From assembly GCA_902796985.1 (NCBI GenBank), contig CADBRC010000150.1, positions 1 through 10,762 on the forward strand: a stretch of 10,762 nucleotides of DNA. The letters are read 5' to 3'. This DNA is from an uncultured Spirochaetaceae bacterium (GTDB lineage Bacteria; Spirochaetota; Spirochaetia; Treponematales; Treponemataceae). A program made the translations under genes and the position numbers. Positions 1 through 5,655 of the stretch are shown here, in pieces (position 1 is the stretch's first letter; every line of letters begins with the position of its first letter). Below the pieces are notes generated by a model, which was given only the letters and a program-made list of their open reading frames with translations, was not told the DNA's origin and did no database searches.

Positions 1-201
<201 letters not shown>

Positions 202-228
202 AGCTTCCGGTCGTGACGTCTGAGTGAC

Positions 229-256
229 TTGACTGAGGCCACGGGGCCTCAGTCAG
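229..256 (+). terminator. GC-rich hairpin after proS, possible terminator
   Basis: GACTGAGGCC at 231-240 and GGCCTCAGTC at 245-254 are perfect reverse complements with a 4-base loop. The stem extends by a T-A pair (230/255) and a G-T wobble (229/256). It lies 28 bases after the proS stop, where a terminator is expected. There is no U-tract directly after it: the bases that follow are GGGGC, and the nearest T-run is at 291-296. It may therefore be a U-tract-less or Rho-assisted terminator, or an mRNA 3'-end stabiliser. Confidence 0.5.
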
Positions 257-279
257 GGGCTGCATGGCGCCGCGGTCGG

Positions 280-308
280 TTGCAACAATCTTTTTTCTTC
301 TATATAAT
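280..308 (+). promoter_or_regulatory. Sigma-70-type promoter producing a predicted leaderless mRNA
   Basis: TTGCAA at 280-285 (-35; 4 of 6 match TTGACA) and a perfect TATAAT at 303-308 (-10) are separated by exactly 17 bases. A T-rich spacer (291-300) lies in front of the -10. The expected start point is 6 to 9 bases past the -10 (314-317). Bases 311-316 are all pyrimidines, so the first suitable purine is A317, which is the A of the aminopeptidase ATG. No Shine-Dalgarno sequence exists upstream of that ATG. The promoter should drive the aminopeptidase, the MBOAT gene and the SGNH gene. Confidence 0.75.
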
Positions 309-316
309 GGCTCTCT

Positions 317-1681
317 ATGGATGAAAAACTGATAGAGGGCTATAAAGCCTTTTTAAATGACGGTAAGACGGAGCGCGAATGCTGCGCGAGAATCATAGAA
401 GACGCAAAGGCTGCCGGATACAAGGATATACGGGACTGCAAGACCCTCAAGGCGGGGGATAAGGTTTACATAAACAAGTTCGGCAAGGCTGTCGCCCTGT
501 TCAACATCGGTACGGGGAGCATTGAGGACGGGCTCAACATTCTGGGTGCGCACATTGACTCACCCCGTCTGGATGTCAAGCAGAATCCCCTCTATGAGAG
601 GGACTTCCTTGTCTACCTGAACACCCACTATTATGGCGGAATAAAGAAATACCAGTGGCTGACCCTGCCGCTCGCCCTTCACGGGGTTGTCTGCAAGAAG
701 GACGGTACGACGGTCAACGTCCGGCTGGGCGAGGACGAGGACGATCCGGTGTTCGTCATCAGTGATATCCTGCCTCATCTGGCCCAGAAGCAGATGAAGG
801 AGTCTGCTTCGGATTTTGTTCCGGGCGAGAGCCTGGACCTCATCCTGGGGAGCGAGATTCCCCCGAAAAAGGATGATGAGGGCAAAGACAAGAAAGACGA
901 GAAGGCTGAGAAAGACGAAAAGGACAAGGCAAAGAAGGCTGTCCTGGGCATCCTCAAGGACAAGTACGGCATAGAGGAGGCGGACTTCGGCTCGGCGGAG
1001 CTTGAGGTTGTTCCCGCCGGCAGGGCGCGCGACCTGGGGCTGGACCGTTCGCTGATTCTCGCCTACGGGCAGGATGACCGCTCCTGCGCCTACACGTCTG
1101 CCGCCGCCCTGTTCGCGAGCCAGGCGGGAGTCAGGACCAACTGCTGCCTTTGCGTGGATAAGGAGGAGATTGGTTCTGTCGGTGCAACCGGCATGGAGAG
1201 CCACTTCTTTGAGAATGCCGTTGCTGAGCTCGTTGCCCGGCTCGGGACCTATTCGGAGCTTTCCGTCCGCCGCTGCCTGTACAATTCCTACATGCTTTCC
1301 AGTGACGTGAATGCCGCCTACGATCCTCAGAACGGCGACCTGTATGACCGCGACAACGCCTCTTTCCTGGGCGGCGGCATCGTGTTCAATAAGTATACGG
1401 GCAGCCGGGGCAAGTACAGCGCAAGCGATGCAATGCCTGAGTTCATCGCAAAACTGCGCGGACTTCTTGACGGCAGGAACATCCGTTACCAGATGGCGGA
1501 GCTTGGCAAAGTCGATCAGGGCGGCGGCGGAACAATCGCATATCTCGCCGCCAAGTACGGCATGTACGTGCTGGACGCGGGTGTTTCCGTTCTGAGCATG
1601 CATGCCCCCTGGGAGATTACGTCCCGCGAGGACATCTGTCAGGCTTACGAGGCATACAAGGCATTCCTGACGCTGGCATAG
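317..1681 (+). CDS. M18-family zinc aminopeptidase (aminopeptidase 1 / aspartyl-aminopeptidase type)
   Basis: This 454-residue protein is a cytosolic metallo-aminopeptidase of family M18, which removes N-terminal residues from peptides using two metal ions and forms large oligomers. The metal-site motifs are visible in order: GAHIDSPRLD (His79), GQDDRSC (Asp253/254), DKEEIGS (Glu283/284, general base and ligand), SSDVNAAYDP (Asp330) and LSMHAPWE (His429). The length is normal for the 'aminopeptidase 1' branch of clostridia and spirochaetes. The start is forced: TAA at 305-307 closes the frame, and ATG 317 is the only start codon before the conserved region. It has no ribosome-binding site, which fits the leaderless promoter. 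An odd feature is a highly charged Lys/Asp/Glu insert at residues 184-207. The MBOAT gene begins 7 bases after the stop, so co-transcription is likely although no functional link is obvious. Substrate preference cannot be read from sequence. Confidence 0.9.
   Translation: MDEKLIEGYKAFLNDGKTERECCARIIEDAKAAGYKDIRDCKTLKAGDKVYINKFGKAVALFNIGTGSIEDGLNILGAHIDSPRLDVKQNPLYERDFLVYLNTHYYGGIKKYQWLTLPLALHGVVCKKDGTTVNVRLGEDEDDPVFVISDILPHLAQKQMKESASDFVPGESLDLILGSEIPPKKDDEGKDKKDEKAEKDEKDKAKKAVLGILKDKYGIEEADFGSAELEVVPAGRARDLGLDRSLILAYGQDDRSCAYTSAAALFASQAGVRTNCCLCVDKEEIGSVGATGMESHFFENAVAELVARLGTYSELSVRRCLYNSYMLSSDVNAAYDPQNGDLYDRDNASFLGGGIVFNKYTGSRGKYSASDAMPEFIAKLRGLLDGRNIRYQMAELGKVDQGGGGTIAYLAAKYGMYVLDAGVSVLSMHAPWEITSREDICQAYEAYKAFLTLA
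866..937 (+). repeat. Low-complexity charged insert inside the M18 aminopeptidase
   Basis: Residues 184-207 are 21 charged residues out of 24 (Lys, Asp, Glu; the others are Gly, Ala, Ala). The DNA is a run of AAG/AAA/GAC/GAG/GAA codons with imperfect purine-rich repetition. It lies between the first part of the catalytic domain (after GSEIPP) and the GILKDKYGI helix. This is likely a surface loop between domains. M18 relatives carry a shorter charged segment here as far as I recall, so this looks like a lengthened version. Confidence 0.6.
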
Positions 1682-1688
1682 GGTAAGA

Positions 1689-3272
1689 ATGCTTTTCAAT
1701 TCCGTAGCCTTCTGGCTTTTCTTTCCGCTTGTATGCCTGGGGTATGCACTGTGCTCCTCGCTGATCAGGCGGAATTCCGTGACCCGTCTCTTCCTGCTGG
1801 CAGTCAGCCTCTTCTTTTATGCATGCTGGAATCCGGCGTATCTTTCGCTCATATTGATTTCGGTGTGCATAACCTATCTGTCAGGTCTGGGGATGGAACG
1901 CTGGCCAGGCAGGAAGAAGGTTGTGCTCGTAATCTCCCTGCTGAGCAACCTCGCGATTCTTTTCTTCTTCAAGTACTACAACTGGTTTGCCCTTTCTGCC
2001 AATGCCGTCGCAGGGCTTCTGCCGGGGGGCTTCCGGCCGTTCACCCTTACGTCTTTTGCTCTCCCTGTGGGAATCTCTTTCTATACGTTTCAGGCGCTGG
2101 GATATTCGATTGACGTGTATCAGGAAAAACTTCGGGCGGAACGGAACTTCATTACCTACGCGCTCTTCGTTACTTTTTTCCCTCAGCTTGTCGCGGGGCC
2201 GATTGAGCGGACGGAGAACCTTCTGCCCCAGTTCAAGTGCGATTACGGCTTTGACTACGGTCGTGTCACGGACGGGCTCAAGCTGGCTGCATGGGGGATG
2301 TTCATGAAGGTCATCATTGCGGACAACCTTGCTCCCTACGTCAACGGCATCTACGGCAACGTAAGCGGTGCGACCAGCTGTTCCATTGCGCTTGCGACAT
2401 TGTTTTTTGCCGTGCAGGTCTATGCGGACTTCGCGGGATACTCAAACATTGCGATTGGCTGTGCGGAGGTACTTGGCTTCCGCCTGATGAAGAACTTTGA
2501 CCATCCCTATTTCTCTTCATCGGTTCCTGAGTTCTGGAGGCGCTGGCATATAAGTCTGGGGGCGTGGTTCCGGGATTACCTCTATTACCCTGTGGGATTC
2601 GCTTCCTGGAACGAAAAGCTCTGTTCGGTATTCTGCGGTAAGAACAGACGGAGAATTTCCAAGATGATGGGATGCGTTGCGTTCGCCTGTGTCTGGCTTT
2701 CGACGGGCCTCTGGCACGGAGCAGCATGGCACTTCGTTGCATGGGGTGCAGTATACGGGGTATATGTCATAACATCCGTGCTGACAAAGAAGCGCAGGGC
2801 TGCCATCCGGGTCAAACTGGGACTTGAGAAAGACGGACAGGTCGTGAAAGGCTGGCATTATGTCCAGATACTGATTACGTTTTTCCTCGTCAACATCGGG
2901 TATGTTTTTTTCCGCGCAGACAGTATGGCGGATGCGGGGAGGGCTCTTGCAAAGCTTTTCTTCTTGCCCGCCGAGCTTGCGGGCGGCATTGCGTCCGTAG
3001 GTGAGCTCGGGCTGGCCGGCACTGTCCGCGAACTCTTCATCCTGCACGAGGGGGTGAGCGGCTTTGGCTTTAAGCTCGCTCTCAGGGCCCTGCTCCTCTG
3101 TGCCCTGCTTTTTGCAGCATCGTTCATTTCCCGCAAAGAGGACGGACGCAAAGTCCTTGCCCGCTTGCCGGCCGCTGTCCGATGGCTCTGCTATTATGCC
3201 GTTGTTTTTGTCATCGCTCTCTCGCTCTTCATGACGCATGAGGACGTGCAGTTCATCTATTTCCAGTTCTAG
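1689..3272 (+). CDS. MBOAT-family membrane O-acyltransferase (AlgI/DltB-like)
   Basis: This 527-residue polytopic inner-membrane protein has roughly 11-13 hydrophobic segments from residue 2 to 516. Family landmarks appear in order: LPVGISFYTFQALGYSIDVY (125-144), FFPQLVAGPIER (163-174), QVYADFAGYSNIAIG (243-257), the FWRRWHISLGAWFRDYLY block (282-299, His287), and the catalytic-His motif GLWHGAAW (His343). It ends in FIYFQF, a common MBOAT C-terminus. Members take an acyl group (acetyl or D-alanyl) from a cytoplasmic donor and pass it across the membrane to a glycan or polymer through an extracytoplasmic partner. That partner is probably the SGNH gene starting 20 bases downstream. ATG 1689 follows AGGG at 1680-1683, which overlaps the previous stop codon, so expression is probably coupled to the aminopeptidase. 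No dltA/dltC or alginate genes are nearby, so donor and acceptor are unknown. Fold and general activity are secure; the substrate is not. Confidence 0.92.
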   Translation: MLFNSVAFWLFFPLVCLGYALCSSLIRRNSVTRLFLLAVSLFFYACWNPAYLSLILISVCITYLSGLGMERWPGRKKVVLVISLLSNLAILFFFKYYNWFALSANAVAGLLPGGFRPFTLTSFALPVGISFYTFQALGYSIDVYQEKLRAERNFITYALFVTFFPQLVAGPIERTENLLPQFKCDYGFDYGRVTDGLKLAAWGMFMKVIIADNLAPYVNGIYGNVSGATSCSIALATLFFAVQVYADFAGYSNIAIGCAEVLGFRLMKNFDHPYFSSSVPEFWRRWHISLGAWFRDYLYYPVGFASWNEKLCSVFCGKNRRRISKMMGCVAFACVWLSTGLWHGAAWHFVAWGAVYGVYVITSVLTKKRRAAIRVKLGLEKDGQVVKGWHYVQILITFFLVNIGYVFFRADSMADAGRALAKLFFLPAELAGGIASVGELGLAGTVRELFILHEGVSGFGFKLALRALLLCALLFAASFISRKEDGRKVLARLPAAVRWLCYYAVVFVIALSLFMTHEDVQFIYFQF

Positions 3273-3274
3273 GC

Positions 3275-3282
3275 AGGGGAGG
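3275..3282 (+). promoter_or_regulatory. Strong ribosome-binding site for the SGNH gene
   Basis: AGGGGAGG lies directly after the MBOAT stop codon and ends 10 bases before ATG 3293. It is the clearest Shine-Dalgarno sequence of the plus-strand operon and supports that start. It contrasts with the first gene of the operon, which has none. Confidence 0.8.
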
Positions 3283-3292
3283 CAGTTTATCC

Positions 3293-4303
3293 ATGAAAAG
3301 ATTTTTCATCAAACTTGCGGCATTGTTCGTTCCGCTTGCCCTTGTCTTTGTCCTTCCCCCGCTCCTCGTTGATCCCTTCAACGTCTTCCACCGCAAGGCC
3401 GTGAGGCGGAACGGAGTGGAACCGAACGAGAACTTCATCAAAACCGCCTACGTGCTAGACAATCCCGGAAAATTCGACAGCTTCATCTTCGGATCCTCCC
3501 GGGTCGGTGCTTTGCACGGGGAGAATATTCGCGGCTACCGTGCCTACAACATGACCTACTCTTTCGGGATACCGCAGGAGCACTTGGACAACATTAAGAG
3601 TTTCCTTAAGGCCGGAATCAAAATTAAGATGGTGCTGATAAACATAGATGAGGTATGCTGTGCGATTGACGGGAAAGATCATTTTTCTGATCCCATGCAC
3701 CGGCCGTATCCGTCTGACGGAAACTTCCTGTCCTTTTATTCGATGTATATGAAGCCTGAGATTGTCCTGCAGTCCCTGCCAATCATCATGAAGAATACTC
3801 AGAACGATGAGAAGGTCTGGAGGCGGAACTTCTATGAAACCGGCTGGTGGATTGATTATGACATGGATACCGGGTTCAAGTTTGAGAAGCCGTCTGATGC
3901 TGCAGAAGGCTTGCAGTATTACTTTTATCCTGCTGCCCTTGAAGCGATGGAAGAGATTGCTGCCCTTTGTGCGGCAAACGGCATTGAGCTGCTTGTCTTT
4001 TCCAGCCCCATGTTCAGCTATCAGTTCCGGCTTTCTGCGAGCGCGGGCTACCTGGACTTTTTGGAACAGCTCGCCTCTGTCACGCCCTACTACAATTTCT
4101 CCTGCCTGAACGCGATAACGGAGGACGACTCCAACTATCTGGACCCGAGCCATTACAAGGCCCGGATCGGCGACATGATTCTGAACCGCATTTTCTGCGA
4201 GGACAAGGCCGAGCACAAAGCTGATGTGTTCGGCGAGTACGTCACGCAGGACAATGTGGGGCGGGTGATGGACGCGCTGAGGGAGCAGCTGGGGCGGCCA
4301 TAG
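3293..4303 (+). CDS. Membrane-anchored SGNH/DltD-like protein, partner of the MBOAT acyltransferase
   Basis: The protein has 336 residues. Residues 1-25 (MKRFF followed by a long hydrophobic stretch) form an N-terminal membrane anchor that places the rest in the periplasm. There is no lipobox or clear cleavage site. SGNH-type catalytic blocks are visible: FGSSRVGAL (Ser68/69, nucleophile block) and YLDPSHYKARIGDMIL (Asp284 and His287, the C-terminal DxxH dyad). Asn86 in AYNMTYS may serve as the SGNH Asn. This layout resembles DltD and AlgJ/AlgX-type proteins, which accept or transfer the acyl group exported by an MBOAT partner. That the gene lies directly downstream of such an MBOAT gene supports this role. 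The product is probably an O-acyl (perhaps O-acetyl) modification of an envelope polysaccharide or glycolipid. The acceptor cannot be read from sequence. A pure esterase removing acyl groups is the main alternative. Confidence 0.75.
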   Translation: MKRFFIKLAALFVPLALVFVLPPLLVDPFNVFHRKAVRRNGVEPNENFIKTAYVLDNPGKFDSFIFGSSRVGALHGENIRGYRAYNMTYSFGIPQEHLDNIKSFLKAGIKIKMVLINIDEVCCAIDGKDHFSDPMHRPYPSDGNFLSFYSMYMKPEIVLQSLPIIMKNTQNDEKVWRRNFYETGWWIDYDMDTGFKFEKPSDAAEGLQYYFYPAALEAMEEIAALCAANGIELLVFSSPMFSYQFRLSASAGYLDFLEQLASVTPYYNFSCLNAITEDDSNYLDPSHYKARIGDMILNRIFCEDKAEHKADVFGEYVTQDNVGRVMDALREQLGRP

Positions 4304-4314
4304 GGCCGGGCCTA
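4301..4314 (+). other. Near-palindrome holding both convergent stop codons
   Basis: TAGGGCCGGGCCTA is palindromic except for the central-flanking G-G pair (4305/4310). Its left end is the TAG stop of the SGNH gene, and its right end is the reverse-strand TAG stop of dihydroorotase. Only 8 bases separate the two genes. No loop or U-tract is present, so it is not a standard terminator, and neither gene has another candidate in the gap. Confidence 0.4.
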
Positions 4315-5649
4315 CAGGCTGAATACCTGCTTTCCGCCGTGGAATGTTGCAGTGACTTTCCCGGTGAGCTCTTTTCCTTCCCAGGGACTGAACTTTCCTC
4401 TGCTCTGGAAAGCTGCCCCGTGTACTGTCCAGACCCTTTCTGCATCCACGACAACAAGGTCTGCCCTGTAGCCCTCTTTGATCAGCCCCCTGTCGGCGAG
4501 CGCCAGCAGCCGGGCGGGGGCTGCGGACATTCTTGCTGAGAGCGTCTGCATGCTCATGCCGCTGTCCAGTACGAGGTTCGTGAAGCAGACTGCGAGGGCT
4601 GTCTCCAGCCCGGAGAAGCCGGGACTGCCGTTCCGTTTGTCCTGTTCGGTGTGGGGGGCATGATCGGTCGCGACAGCATCTGCCTCTCCGTTTATCAGTG
4701 CTTCAATCAGTGCCTGCCTGTCCTTTTCGGCACGGAGGGGCGGGTTTACGATGTTGAAGATGTCCGGCTGTGTTTCTCCGGTAAGCCCTATGTGGTGGGG
4801 CGTGACTTCCAGGCTCAGTTCCTGCCCTGCCTTTTTTGCCCTGATCGCGGACTCCAGGCAATGCGCAGTGCTGACGTGGCAGAGGTGCAGGTGGCAGCCT
4901 GCTGTTGCGGCGAGCCGTATGTTCCTGTCGGTTGCGACGTCCTCGGCTAGTCGCAGCAGCTCGTCCGCCTTGGCGAGCAGCCGTGCGGCCTCTTCCCTGT
5001 CACCTGCGGCGAGCTTTTCCAGCGCGGCCTGTCTGAATGGGCGGGCGGCGGCGGCGAGGAAGGGATCCTCACAGTGGCAGGAGACGATGATGTTTTTCTT
5101 TGCCGCGATCTTCATCGCCTCAAGCATCACCGAGCTGTCCTGTACTTCATGCCCGTCCTCGGTAATCAGGGGAACTGACGCGCTGTCAAGTCCGTCCAGA
5201 TGGGAGATTGTCTTTCCGTCAAAGTCCCGCGTTATGCTGACCGACTGGAATAAATCCGCAAGCCCTATCTCGTGGCCCCGCCTGTCGTTTGCCAGCGCGG
5301 CTTCCTGTGTGGAGACGACAGGGCTGGTGTTTGGCATGAGGACAAGCGTTCCGAACCCTCCCGCCGCCGCCGCCCGCGATCCGCTCTCAAGGTCCTCCTT
5401 CTGCGTCAGGCCGGGGTCCCGGAAGTGCGCGTGCATGTCGATGAAGGCGGGCATGACGATCTGCCCGTGCGCGTCGAACAGGTCCAAGTCCGCGCTGCCT
5501 GCTCCGGTGGTAAGGGAGGCGGCCTCGTGATTGTCCATTACTTTCTCTATCGTTCCGCCGGAGATGAGCAGGGCCTGTTTTTCCTTGTCCATGCCCTCGT
5601 CAACCAGCCGGGCGTTGTATATCAGTGTCTTGCGTCCTGTGTTTTCCAT
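4312..5649 (-). CDS. pyrC: Dihydroorotase, class I (type with Asp instead of carboxylated Lys)
   Basis: This 445-residue cytosolic zinc amidohydrolase interconverts N-carbamoyl-aspartate and dihydroorotate, the third step of pyrimidine synthesis. Metal and active-site residues are all visible: DMHAHFRDPG (His73, His75), TEDGHEVQD (Asp165), CHCED (His192), CHVST (His258) and ATDHAPHT (Asp329). The NPPLR motif (302-306) is substrate-binding in this family. Spacing from His75 to Asp165 to His192 (90 and 27 residues) matches what I recall for the Bacillus/Aquifex class I enzymes. About 13 extra residues precede His258, in an Ala/Glu/Arg-rich helical stretch at 205-235. The start is supported by AGGAGT (5663-5658), 8 bases before the ATG and overlapping the previous gene's stop. 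It is the last gene of the minus-strand operon. No other pyrimidine gene is in the window. Hydantoinase or allantoinase is less likely given the FRDPG and NPPLR motifs. Confidence 0.92.
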   Translation of the reverse strand: MENTGRKTLIYNARLVDEGMDKEKQALLISGGTIEKVMDNHEAASLTTGAGSADLDLFDAHGQIVMPAFIDMHAHFRDPGLTQKEDLESGSRAAAAGGFGTLVLMPNTSPVVSTQEAALANDRRGHEIGLADLFQSVSITRDFDGKTISHLDGLDSASVPLITEDGHEVQDSSVMLEAMKIAAKKNIIVSCHCEDPFLAAAARPFRQAALEKLAAGDREEAARLLAKADELLRLAEDVATDRNIRLAATAGCHLHLCHVSTAHCLESAIRAKKAGQELSLEVTPHHIGLTGETQPDIFNIVNPPLRAEKDRQALIEALINGEADAVATDHAPHTEQDKRNGSPGFSGLETALAVCFTNLVLDSGMSMQTLSARMSAAPARLLALADRGLIKEGYRADLVVVDAERVWTVHGAAFQSRGKFSPWEGKELTGKVTATFHGGKQVFSL

Positions 5650-5655
5650 ACTGTT

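Noticed and set aside
202..316. Riboswitch or small RNA in the gap between proS and the aminopeptidase gene
   Set aside because: Only one short hairpin and a promoter are visible. The promoter leaves no leader for a riboswitch.
560..1699. Long minus-strand open frame (379 codons) opposite the aminopeptidase gene
   Set aside because: The plus strand carries a complete M18 enzyme with all metal ligands. The antisense translation has no recognisable domain and is the usual shadow frame in GC-rich coding DNA.
2517..3239. Minus-strand open frame of 240 codons opposite the MBOAT gene
   Set aside because: It is a shadow of a well-supported polytopic membrane protein. The translation is low in hydrophobic order and has no motif.
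3455..4216. Minus-strand open frame of 253 codons opposite the SGNH gene
   Set aside because: No domain or RBS is seen, and the plus-strand frame has the SGNH motifs and a strong RBS.
4751..5530. Plus-strand open frame of 259 codons opposite dihydroorotase
   Set aside because: It is Ser/Ala-rich translation of the antisense of a secure enzyme gene, so a shadow.
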